From the NCBI GenBank assembly GCA_015485355.1, contig WFTQ01000091.1, forward strand, positions 1 to 47,251: a stretch of DNA of 47,251 bases. The letters are read 5' to 3'. Shown here piece after piece: positions 7,886-15,760 of this stretch. Numbering within the stretch: position 1 is the first letter of the stretch; every line of letters begins with the position of its first letter. This DNA comes from a bacterium (GTDB taxonomy: Bacteria; Calditrichota; Calditrichia; RBG-13-44-9; J042). The translations under genes and the position numbers were made by a program. The notes under the pieces are model-generated. The model saw only the letters and a program-made list of their open reading frames with translations. It was not told where the DNA came from and did not search any database.

Positions 7886-8857
7886 ATGTACACACCGTAT
7901 TATCGTCCCCGGCGACTCCGCCGCACTCCCCGGATTCGGGAAATGGTAAGGGAAACGGTATTGACCCGTAACGATTTGATTCTCCCATTGTTTGTAATTG
8001 CCGGAAAGGATGTTCGCAATCCCATCTCCAGTATGCCGGGCCATTATCAGTTGTCGGTGGATCATCTGGTTCGGGAAGCCAGAGAAGTGCACCGGCGAGG
8101 CATACCGGCCGTAATTCTGTTTGGAATTCCCGAGCAGAAAGACCCCGGCGGTTCCGATGCTTTGAGTGACGACGGCATTATTGCCCGCGCCTTACGGGCC
8201 GTCAAAGACGCCGTACCGGAATTGGTCGTTATCACCGATGTTTGTTTCTGTGAATATACCGATCACGGCCATTGCGGTCCGCTTTCGGGGCACGATGTGG
8301 ACAACGATGCCACGTTATCGCTTTTGCAGCAGCAGGTAAAGGTTCATGCCCGTAATGGGGCGGATATGGTCGCGCCGTCGGGGATGATGGATGGGATGGT
8401 GGGGGCCATTCGGGAAGCCCTGGATCAGGAGGGGTTCACCCATATCCCGATCATGAGTTATGCGGCCAAGTACGCCTCCGGCTTTTATGGGCCGTTTCGG
8501 GAGGCAGCGGAATCGTCGCCCCGGTTTGGGGATCGCAGCACTTACCAGATGGATCCGGCTAACAGCGACGAGGCCCTGCGGGAGGTGGCCCTGGATGTGG
8601 AAGAAGGCGCCGATGTGGTCATGGTGAAACCGGCTATGCCGTATCTGGACATCCTGTATCGGGTCAAAGTGGAATTCGGGTTGCCCACGGCGGCCTATCA
8701 GGTGTCCGGTGAATACGCCATGCTCAAAGCGGCCGCCCAACGAGGATGGCTTGATTCCGATCGAGTGATATTGGAATCGTTGACCGCCATCAAGCGCGCC
8801 GGGGCGGATCTGATTATCACCTATTTTGCAAAGGACGTTGTCGATAAACTGACGTAG
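7886..8857 (+). CDS. hemB: Delta-aminolevulinic acid dehydratase (porphobilinogen synthase), zinc type
   Basis: This 323-residue TIM-barrel enzyme condenses two 5-aminolevulinates into porphobilinogen. Active-site lysines are visible in [16 protein letters not shown] (Lys195) and [11 protein letters not shown] (Lys248, Schiff base). Cys120, Cys122 and Cys130 in [16 protein letters not shown] form the three-cysteine zinc site, so this is the zinc-dependent class rather than the magnesium-only class, in which those positions are aspartates. The N-terminus [18 protein letters not shown] is typical. An ideal ribosome site, AAAGGAGG, lies a few bases before the ATG. hemL begins 15 bases after the stop. 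Confidence 0.97.
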   Translation: MYTPYYRPRRLRRTPRIREMVRETVLTRNDLILPLFVIAGKDVRNPISSMPGHYQLSVDHLVREAREVHRRGIPAVILFGIPEQKDPGGSDALSDDGIIARALRAVKDAVPELVVITDVCFCEYTDHGHCGPLSGHDVDNDATLSLLQQQVKVHARNGADMVAPSGMMDGMVGAIREALDQEGFTHIPIMSYAAKYASGFYGPFREAAESSPRFGDRSTYQMDPANSDEALREVALDVEEGADVVMVKPAMPYLDILYRVKVEFGLPTAAYQVSGEYAMLKAAAQRGWLDSDRVILESLTAIKRAGADLIITYFAKDVVDKLT

Positions 8858-8872
8858 CAGGGAGTACAGACG

Positions 8873-10162
8873 ATGCGAACATTCCAGCGCAGTGGCCGGT
8901 TGTTTGAACGGGCCCGGAGGGTGCTGCCGGGAGGGGTGAATTCCCCCGTACGGGCCTTCCAATCGGTTGGAGGGACCCCCATCTTTTTTATCCATGGAAA
9001 GGGGGCCCATATTTTTGATGTGGACGGCAACCGTTACATCGATTATGTGGGGTCATGGGGGCCGTTGATTCTGGGATACTCCCATCCCCGGGTGGTGGAA
9101 GCGTTAAAGCAGGAGGTCGAGCGGGCCACCAGCTTTGGCGCCCCCACGGAAGTGGAAATTGAGCTGGCGGAATTGATTGTGGAGATGGTGCCTTCCATCG
9201 AGATGGTGCGTCTGGTCAATAGCGGCACCGAGGCCACCCTGAGTGCCGTCCGATTGGCGCGAGCCTACACGGGACGGTCGAAAATCGTTAAATTCAGCGG
9301 TTGCTATCACGGCCATGGAGACGGTTTTCTCATCCAGGCCGGCTCCGGGGCGACCACCCTGGGCACACCCGATAGTCCCGGGGTTCCACTGGCTGTGGCC
9401 CAGGACACGTTGGTGGCCCGGTATAACGACCTGGATTCGGTAGAGCGATGGGTCCGAGCCTATCCCGATCAAATCGCCGCAGTGATCCTCGAGCCGGTGG
9501 CAGGGAATATGGGGGTGGTACCTCCGGCTCCCGGGTTTTTACCGGGTCTCCGCCGCTTGACCCGGGAACACGGCATTGTGCTCATTTTCGATGAGGTCAT
9601 GACCGGTTTTCGGGTGGCCCGGGGAGGCGCCCAGGAACGCTATGGGGTTCGGCCCGACCTGACCACTTTGGGCAAGGTGATCGGCGGAGGCTTGCCCGTG
9701 GGCGCCTATGGCGGCAGCCGCCGGATCATGGAAATGGTGGCACCCGAGGGACCGGTGTATCAGGCGGGAACCCTTTCGGGCAATCCCCTGGCCATGCGGG
9801 CCGGATTGGAAACCCTGCGGCTGCTTCGGCAACCCGGCTTTTTTGAGGCCCTGGAGCAAAAAGCCGCCGTATTGGAGCAGGGCATCCAGGAAAATCTTCG
9901 CAAACTGGGTGTGCCCTTTTATACGACCCGGGTGGGCTCCATGGGATGCCTGTTTTTTACCGACCAAAAAGTGGTGGATTATGAATCCGCCCTCACGGCA
10001 AACACCCAATTGTATGCCCGCTATTTTCAGGGTATGCTTCAGAAAGGCATTTACCTGGCACCCTCTCAGTTCGAGGCCTATTTCCTTTCGGCCGCCCATA
10101 CCGAATCCGATCTGGAAGCCACCATTCAGGCGAATCGGGAGGTGCTGGAGCACATTTTGTGA
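8873..10162 (+). CDS. hemL: Glutamate-1-semialdehyde 2,1-aminomutase
   Basis: This 429-residue PLP enzyme converts glutamate-1-semialdehyde to 5-aminolevulinate, completing the two-step C5 route begun by HemA. The PLP lysine is Lys268 in [19 protein letters not shown]. Other fingerprints are [62 protein letters not shown], the metal-free aminotransferase block [12 protein letters not shown], and [17 protein letters not shown]. Length and the gating-loop region are standard. It is the last gene of the heme operon; I see no clear intrinsic terminator behind it. Confidence 0.97.
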   Translation: MRTFQRSGRLFERARRVLPGGVNSPVRAFQSVGGTPIFFIHGKGAHIFDVDGNRYIDYVGSWGPLILGYSHPRVVEALKQEVERATSFGAPTEVEIELAELIVEMVPSIEMVRLVNSGTEATLSAVRLARAYTGRSKIVKFSGCYHGHGDGFLIQAGSGATTLGTPDSPGVPLAVAQDTLVARYNDLDSVERWVRAYPDQIAAVILEPVAGNMGVVPPAPGFLPGLRRLTREHGIVLIFDEVMTGFRVARGGAQERYGVRPDLTTLGKVIGGGLPVGAYGGSRRIMEMVAPEGPVYQAGTLSGNPLAMRAGLETLRLLRQPGFFEALEQKAAVLEQGIQENLRKLGVPFYTTRVGSMGCLFFTDQKVVDYESALTANTQLYARYFQGMLQKGIYLAPSQFEAYFLSAAHTESDLEATIQANREVLEHIL

Positions 10163-10487
10163 CGGGGCGCGACCTGAATCCATCGCTTTCCTCAATATGT
10201 GCGGGCTCCGGATACGGCTAAGCAGAGGAAAACAGGGCTCGAAAGCCGGTACGGAAGTTCTTCTCGATGGGAGCGACCGGCGGCACCCGGACGAACGTTT
10301 CATTCTTTTCCCTGGACGCCGGATTTACGGTGCGGAAAGATTTTTACTTTTCAGGGCGATCCCCGGGCGGGCCGATGATTTGTCCCCTCACTGCTTTCCG
10401 GGCGTGCGCCTTTTCTGCGGGTGTGGGTGCACTGGATAGGTGGCGGAAACGTGACGTGATGAAGGGCGCAATCGTTCGGTTCCGTCT
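10163..10487. other. Intergenic region between convergent hemL and the rarA operon
   Basis: This 325-base stretch lies between hemL (+) and the leftward GT9/DUF6913-like gene (-). The longest frame here, starting at 10267 and running into the neighbouring gene, shows no recognisable domain, no good ribosome site and Arg/Gly/Phe-rich low-quality composition, so I do not call it. I could not find a hairpin followed by a T tract on either strand, although two operons end here. I see nothing else I can name. Confidence 0.6.
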
Positions 10488-10988
10488 TTACACAAAAAAG
10501 GTTTGCAACTGCTGCAGTAAGGATCGGTAGGCGTCCGCCGAACCCACCCGGTTGGGGCCGTAAAAGATGTTGTAAAAGCGATTGTCGTGGTTGCGCAGAT
10601 GAACCCGGTAGGGAGCACCGCTCATCACCGAAATATAGGCGGAGCGTAAATCAAAAAAATCGTTTAGATCGATAACCAGATCATATCCGGCGGACTGGAT
10701 GCTTTTCAGATGCCGGCTGTTGGGCAGATGAAACCAGTTCAGGTGCAACTCGGGAATCTTATCGACATCGAACATAGAGATGTTCCAGTAGGAGAACGTG
10801 CGCCGCAGGACTTGCACAAACTGAGAGGCCTGGTCCAGTAATTCCAGGTTGCGCGGCAGAATGACCAGCACTTTTTTTACACTGGTGGCATGGATGGGAA
10901 AGCTGACCGATAAATCCATTTTTTTCAGGGCCTTTTTGACCTTGAAGTGAATATATCTTTCTGCCAGAACTTGTCGCAGTGATCTCAT
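10488..10988 (-). CDS. Short glycosyltransferase-9/DUF6913-like protein, function unknown
   Basis: The protein has 166 residues when started at the ATG that overlaps the rarA stop (ATGA); an upstream in-frame Met lies inside rarA and is unlikely. It opens with a basic amphipathic helix, followed by KKVLVILPRNLELLDQASQFVQVLRR, LNWFHLP, YDLVIDLNDFFDLRSAYISVMSGAPYRVHL (read in two parts, about residues 107-137) and RFYNIFYGP. This alternating strand-helix layout, with a basic N-terminus and an I-D-L-N strand then a conserved S-G-A-P-Y-R-V, resembles the N-terminal half of heptosyltransferase-like GT9 proteins and the DUF6913 family of Bacteroidota. It is too short to be a complete GT-B enzyme. 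I cannot name a function; soluble and probably cytosolic. Confidence 0.7.
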   Translation of the reverse strand: MRSLRQVLAERYIHFKVKKALKKMDLSVSFPIHATSVKKVLVILPRNLELLDQASQFVQVLRRTFSYWNISMFDVDKIPELHLNWFHLPNSRHLKSIQSAGYDLVIDLNDFFDLRSAYISVMSGAPYRVHLRNHDNRFYNIFYGPNRVGSADAYRSLLQQLQTFFV

Positions 10989-12358
10989 CGGGATTTCCCT
11001 GATTTTTGCTCTTCTGAACGGGGAGGGGAAGTCGAATAATCTTTCCATTCCTTCCAGAGGCGACGCAAACGCTGTTTGATCTCCTTTTCTTTGCCCAGAT
11101 CCCCGGGTAAGTAGTACAACCTGCCTTGCAGTGGCGGGGGGAGATAGGCCGTGCGCACGAAATGTTCGGGATAGTCGTGGGCGTACCGGTAGTCTTGGCC
11201 ATATCCCCGTTCCGCCAGCAGGGTGGTGGGGGCATTGCGTAATTCCAGGGGTACCTGAACGTCCGGGAAACGGCGAACATCCTGCAGGGCCTGATTAATG
11301 GCCCGGATTGCCGCGTTGCTTTTGGGGGCTGCGGCTAAGTACGCCGCCGCCTGTGCCAGAATGATCTGAGCCTCCGGCATACCAATGTACGTGACGGCGG
11401 TAAAGCAGCTGGTGGCCAGGGTCAAGGCGTAGGGATCGGCGTTTCCGATATCTTCGGCCGCGAGAATGAGCATCCGACGGGCAATGAACTTGGGGTCTTC
11501 ACCGGCGGCCAGCATACGGGCCATCCAGAAGATGGCGGCATCGGGATCGCTGCCGCGCAGGCTCTTAATAAACGCCGAAATCACGTCGTAATGCATTTCA
11601 CCGGCCTTATCGTAGTACGGCGTTTTCTGGAGGGCGGCCTTTTCAAAATCCTGCCGCTTCAATACGATGGGCGGGGGGCGGTCTTCCTGGAGTTCCACCG
11701 CCTTTTCCAGAATGTTTAAAGCCCTCCGGGCATCGCCGGTGGCCATCTGTAACAGGGTGTCCCAATCATCGACGGCCACCCGCAGGGGTTTCAGGATGGG
11801 ATCTGTTTCCAGGGCCTGTTCGACGATCCGACGGATGTGGGCCTTGCTCAGGGGCTTCATGACGTACACCTGGCAGCGGGACAAAAGCGGTGGAATGACC
11901 TCAAAAGAAGGGTTCTCGGTGGTGGCTCCGATCAGGATTAAGGTGCCGTCTTCCACCGCATGCAGCAGGGCATCCTGTTGGGCCTTGTTGAACCGGTGAA
12001 TTTCATCGATGAAAAGAATGGTGGTTTTGTGCAAGTATTTCCGATTTTTCACCGCATGGTCGATGACTTTGCGCACATCGGCCACGCCCGCTGTAACGGC
12101 ACTGAGGGCGATAAAGTCGGCCTCCACTTCCCGGGCAATGATCCGGGCCAGCGTGGTCTTCCCCACGCCCGGGGGGCCCCACAGAATCATGGACTTCAAT
12201 CGATTGCGTCGAATTTCTTCCCGCAATACCGTACCTGCACCCACCAACTCCTCGTGCCCGACAAAATCCTCCAAGGTGCGGGGACGACAGCGTTCTGCCA
12301 GCGGTACTTCGGGACCGCTTTTAGGAGATTCAGCCGGTTTCGAGGAAAATAGGTCCAT
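10985..12358 (-). CDS. rarA: Replication-associated recombination protein A (AAA+ ATPase, MgsA/WHIP family)
   Basis: This 457-residue AAA+ ATPase belongs to the family that acts at stalled replication forks. It begins with PLAERCRPRTLEDFVGHEELV, followed by the Walker A GPPGVGKTTLAR, Walker B ILFIDEIHRFNKAQQDALL, sensor 1 LIGATTENPSFEV and arginine-finger PLLSRCQVY, which is the clamp-loader-like arrangement. The C-terminal part carries the tetramerisation and MgsA domain with DVISAFIKSLRGSDPDAAIFWMARM (residues near 260) and ALTLATSCFTAVTYIGMPEA. The extreme C-terminus is a basic, lysine-rich tail. The start lies only two bases after the PEGA gene stop and the stop overlaps the next ATG, so it is co-transcribed with the valS group. 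Confidence 0.96.
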   Translation of the reverse strand: MDLFSSKPAESPKSGPEVPLAERCRPRTLEDFVGHEELVGAGTVLREEIRRNRLKSMILWGPPGVGKTTLARIIAREVEADFIALSAVTAGVADVRKVIDHAVKNRKYLHKTTILFIDEIHRFNKAQQDALLHAVEDGTLILIGATTENPSFEVIPPLLSRCQVYVMKPLSKAHIRRIVEQALETDPILKPLRVAVDDWDTLLQMATGDARRALNILEKAVELQEDRPPPIVLKRQDFEKAALQKTPYYDKAGEMHYDVISAFIKSLRGSDPDAAIFWMARMLAAGEDPKFIARRMLILAAEDIGNADPYALTLATSCFTAVTYIGMPEAQIILAQAAAYLAAAPKSNAAIRAINQALQDVRRFPDVQVPLELRNAPTTLLAERGYGQDYRYAHDYPEHFVRTAYLPPPLQGRLYYLPGDLGKEKEIKQRLRRLWKEWKDYSTSPPRSEEQKSGKSR

Positions 12359-12360
12359 GG

Positions 12361-14319
12361 TCAGTTAAAAATCTCTATCCGTTTAATAAAATAAAACACG
12401 TTGTTATCGCCGGTGGTGCTGATGACCAGGGAATTCAATCCGGGTCGAATATAAGGCGTAATGTCCCATTCCACGGTTTCCATCCCCTTTAAATCTTCCA
12501 AGAATTGGGGCTTATAATAATAGCTGAGTATGGTGCCATTGAATTTAACGTACACATCCACCTTGGTGGTCAAGCTGAGGGGGTACTTTTCCTCCCGGGA
12601 CGCCGCCGCTTGCAGACGCAGAGTAAATTTCTGGGTGTAATTCATTTTCTGGGGCAGATTAAAAGTAAATTTGATGGCATCGTTGCCTTTGGGATTGCGC
12701 CAGGGAAAAGCGAATCCTAATTTCCAGAAATAATCCTTCAAAGCTTCTACATACGCCACCTCCGGACGCCCCTCGTTGCTGGCGGAAAATCCCCGATTCC
12801 TCAGGGTATATCCCAGAAAAATTTCACCGTTTTTCACCTGGATGTTGCCGTCTCCGGTAACCTCGGCAATGATGCGCAATTCAGGAAAATAACGGACCTC
12901 TAATTCCACCGGATGACCCGGCTGAAGCTTGATGCTCTGGGCCCGAGGTGTTTTGTAGCCCGCAAGGGTACCGAAGGTGACTTCGTGCGTTCCGATTTCC
13001 AGCAGGCCTTCGAAAGTGCCTTTCCCCATCAATTTGCCGTTGATGAAGATATCCCCTTCCAGAGGATTGGTCCGAATGGATACTTTCTCGTATTTTTGCA
13101 ACAGTCGGAAAGACACCTCGGCATTGGGTTGGGCGCTGGTCAGCACAACCTCCATCTGAGACGGTTGACTCTCATAACCCCGTTTCACCACCTGGATGAC
13201 GTGTTTCCCCAGGGGCATTTCGGTGAACACATAATCGGTTTCTTTACCGGTGTCCTTTCCGTTGATGATGATCTTTGCCCCGCTGATGTTGCTGGTGATT
13301 TCCAGGGTGCCCGTTTCCACCAGCGGGGAGCGGGGGATGCGGCTTCGGTCTCGGGCGGTGACGGGCACCTGTTCCAGAATCAGAATGGTGGTATCCCCGG
13401 GGGTTATGGTGACCAGCTTTTCGGCCGGGATGGTCACGTATCCGCTCTTTTCCACCCGTACCAGGTGTCTCCCACTCTCCAGCGCAATAATGTTTTGATC
13501 TTGCAGCCGGCCATAGGGTTTTTGATTCACGTAGACGTAGGAGTCTCTTTGACCGGAAAAAATTTTCAAGTATCCCACTATTTGAGAACGTTTCGGCTGG
13601 AGCTGAAACTGAACCACTGTGAGGCTGTCGGCAAAGATCGCCACTTCCTGCACCCGGGGGATGGACACATGGCCGGCCTTTGCCACGCTTATCTGGTGTT
13701 TACCCACCGGGACATGGTCCAATTCCCTATCGGCATATCCCAGCATTTCGTTGCCGTTCAAATACACCCGGGTACCGGGCACATTGGTTTTAACCAGTAA
13801 ACGGCCGTATTGTGAGGATTCGCTGTGCCAGAAAAAGAGAATACCGCCGACCAGGAGGAATAGAGTCGCCATGCCGCCCAGTAATACATACTTGTTCCAT
13901 CCAATAGATTCGATGATTTCCAGGGTTACAGGGATGGTTTCGATGGTTTCGGGGCTCAGTTCGTGGGTCCATTCCTGGGGCAGACGGCGGGCGGTGTCGG
14001 CACTGATGCGGCCGTCATAGGTTTCTTCCAGGTATTTTCGTATCTGCAGGCGCAATTCCCGTTCCGCCGGCGACAGTTTATCCAGATCCACCGGGCGCTG
14101 AAACAACAACTTCTTTTTCAACCGGTGCCAGAACCGTTCCTCGTGCAGGAAAAACTCGTGCTGAGCCTCAGCCTCCTCGAAGGTCATCCAGCGAATTTCG
14201 CCCAAATGGTTGACGTATCGATGGTAATTGGGCTTACGGGAAAAAAACGCCTCACATTCTTCCGCTTTGATTTTTTGAACCGTCCGATAAGGAAGTTGAA
14301 TCTTCCGTTTTTCTACCAT
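12361..14319 (-). CDS. Membrane-anchored PEGA-repeat protein
   Basis: This 652-residue protein has about 140 N-terminal residues that are charged and helical (cytosolic if the anchor is type II). One transmembrane segment lies at about 142-164 (YVLLGGMATLFLLVGGILFF). Four PEGA-type beta repeats follow at roughly 171-241, 248-318, 337-407 and 412-478, each with a V/I-x-V/I-N-G core and a G-K-H or G-x-H turn such as VPVGKHQISV, MPLGKHVIQV and LEIGTHEVTF. A C-terminal beta-rich domain of about 170 residues ends the protein. PEGA domains are extracytoplasmic and are usually linked to cell-surface proteins; the ligand is unknown. Its ATG overlaps the stop of the DUF4139 gene by 7 bases, so the two are probably made together and may act together in the envelope. 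Confidence 0.85.
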   Translation of the reverse strand: MVEKRKIQLPYRTVQKIKAEECEAFFSRKPNYHRYVNHLGEIRWMTFEEAEAQHEFFLHEERFWHRLKKKLLFQRPVDLDKLSPAERELRLQIRKYLEETYDGRISADTARRLPQEWTHELSPETIETIPVTLEIIESIGWNKYVLLGGMATLFLLVGGILFFWHSESSQYGRLLVKTNVPGTRVYLNGNEMLGYADRELDHVPVGKHQISVAKAGHVSIPRVQEVAIFADSLTVVQFQLQPKRSQIVGYLKIFSGQRDSYVYVNQKPYGRLQDQNIIALESGRHLVRVEKSGYVTIPAEKLVTITPGDTTILILEQVPVTARDRSRIPRSPLVETGTLEITSNISGAKIIINGKDTGKETDYVFTEMPLGKHVIQVVKRGYESQPSQMEVVLTSAQPNAEVSFRLLQKYEKVSIRTNPLEGDIFINGKLMGKGTFEGLLEIGTHEVTFGTLAGYKTPRAQSIKLQPGHPVELEVRYFPELRIIAEVTGDGNIQVKNGEIFLGYTLRNRGFSASNEGRPEVAYVEALKDYFWKLGFAFPWRNPKGNDAIKFTFNLPQKMNYTQKFTLRLQAAASREEKYPLSLTTKVDVYVKFNGTILSYYYKPQFLEDLKGMETVEWDITPYIRPGLNSLVISTTGDNNVFYFIKRIEIFN

Positions 14320-15671
14320 GAATATCTGACCCGAAATTTCAGTTTTGCTATAGAGTTCGCCTTCACCGGCACCAGGAATTCACATTCGTTGGCGCTTTTT
14401 TTGATGTAGGGATGCGTACTTTCCAGGATTTCCCAGTATCCCCCGATGAATTCAATGACCCGCACTTCAATATTTTCCTTTTCTTTTTGATTACGAATCT
14501 CCACCTCCACGATGCGTTCCAGGGTGGTCCGGGCGATTTTCTTTTCCTCCAATACGGTGCGTTTTACCCGAATATCGAATGCCTTTCCGATGGTCAATTG
14601 AATCTCTTCGTTTCGAGGGGTGTGATCGATTTGATCCTCACCAACGAATTCCAGGCTCTTGCCGTCCCGCTTATAAATTCGGAAAATCCCTTTGGGCAGC
14701 GGAATACCTAGGCCGTTTTCTTTACGGTTCCGGAAAACAATCTTTACGTCCACTTTGTCTCCGCCCGTGCGGGAGTGATACACATACTGCTTGGTGCAGG
14801 GTAGCGTTACCGGGTTGAAAAGAGCGATCTGCTTAATCTGATTGCGCTTGAGGGTGGTCGGCCGTTGCAAGGTGTAGAGGTGATATTCAAAAAAAGCCTT
14901 TTGCTCGAACGCTTCCCGAGTGGCGGCTTTGGCCTCAAAGGCGTCGACGGCCTTCGTGGGGAAGCGCTTTCTGGGCCTGACCCGACGTACATCACCGGCT
15001 ACCAGTTTCAATTGCGCATGTTCAAAGGTGGTGCCGCTGCGATTGGTGATGTTTACCCAGGCACCCAGATTGATCCGGTCATCTTTTTCCGAGAGTTCTC
15101 CCACGTATTCGGCCTTCCAGCTCATACCGGTGGTTAAATAACTGACCTCCAGTGTCTGCCGTTCTTTGGTGACGCCGGTGATCTGCCAGACCAGTGTGGG
15201 GCGGGTAATCAATCCCTCGGGCAATTGAGGAACAGAAATTTGAAGATTGTCGTTCCAGGGGATGATCTTTATGCCCTCTTTCCCCTGCAGGACCAGTTGT
15301 TGTCCCCGAAAACTGAGCAGCTTACCGGTAATCAATTCTCCGGCTTCGGTCAGCAGTTGCACGGAGTGGTCCAGATATTTTTCCATGATCTTCTGGGCAT
15401 TCACCAGGTCGTATTCGAAATTTTGTTCCAGGATGGTGAAAGAGCCCGGCTCCGTCAGGGAGCGCAGGTGCACCGAGGTGGGGATGATGTTCTCCGCCAC
15501 ATCCTGGAAACGAATGATCGGGGACCGGGGATCGATGTGAACCACACGAATTTGTTTAACCAGCGCAAGGTCCTGATTGTACACGGTAAGGTAGTTTTGA
15601 ACGGCCTGCGCCGGCAAAAGGGAGCACCACAAGCTCCAGACCATGATGGCTATACGGGCGTTTGTTTGCAT
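14313..15671 (-). CDS. Secreted DUF4139-domain protein
   Basis: The protein has 452 residues from the ATG at 15671, chosen because it gives a signal peptide (MQTNARIAIMVWSLWCSLLPAQA, residues 1-23) directly before the conserved YLTVYNQDLALVKQIR strand. The longer frame upstream overlaps valS and lacks similarity. The middle and C-terminal parts match DUF4139: EVSYLTTGMSWKAEYV, the N-I-T-N-R-S-G-T-x-F block, LKLVAGDVRR and, near the end, the beta strands ending LKFRVRYSW. Family members are widespread in Bacteroidota and Proteobacteria, including mucoidy-inhibitor-like proteins, and their function is not established. It overlaps the PEGA gene downstream and lies 89 bases behind valS. Confidence 0.85.
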   Translation of the reverse strand: MQTNARIAIMVWSLWCSLLPAQAVQNYLTVYNQDLALVKQIRVVHIDPRSPIIRFQDVAENIIPTSVHLRSLTEPGSFTILEQNFEYDLVNAQKIMEKYLDHSVQLLTEAGELITGKLLSFRGQQLVLQGKEGIKIIPWNDNLQISVPQLPEGLITRPTLVWQITGVTKERQTLEVSYLTTGMSWKAEYVGELSEKDDRINLGAWVNITNRSGTTFEHAQLKLVAGDVRRVRPRKRFPTKAVDAFEAKAATREAFEQKAFFEYHLYTLQRPTTLKRNQIKQIALFNPVTLPCTKQYVYHSRTGGDKVDVKIVFRNRKENGLGIPLPKGIFRIYKRDGKSLEFVGEDQIDHTPRNEEIQLTIGKAFDIRVKRTVLEEKKIARTTLERIVEVEIRNQKEKENIEVRVIEFIGGYWEILESTHPYIKKSANECEFLVPVKANSIAKLKFRVRYSW

Positions 15672-15760
15672 GATTTTTCCGTTCCTGTTTTGTGTATTGA
15701 TCCGTCGCGCCGTTTCGGGGCGATTTCGATTGTCTGATTTTCCCAGCCAGGTGGCAAACC

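Noticed and set aside
10267-10530. An 87-codon frame after hemL
   Set aside because: It runs into the opposite-strand gene, has no good ribosome site and shows no conserved pattern.
12913-13800. A 295-codon frame on the plus strand opposite the PEGA gene
   Set aside because: It is an antisense shadow of a gene with clear repeat structure and has no recognisable motif.
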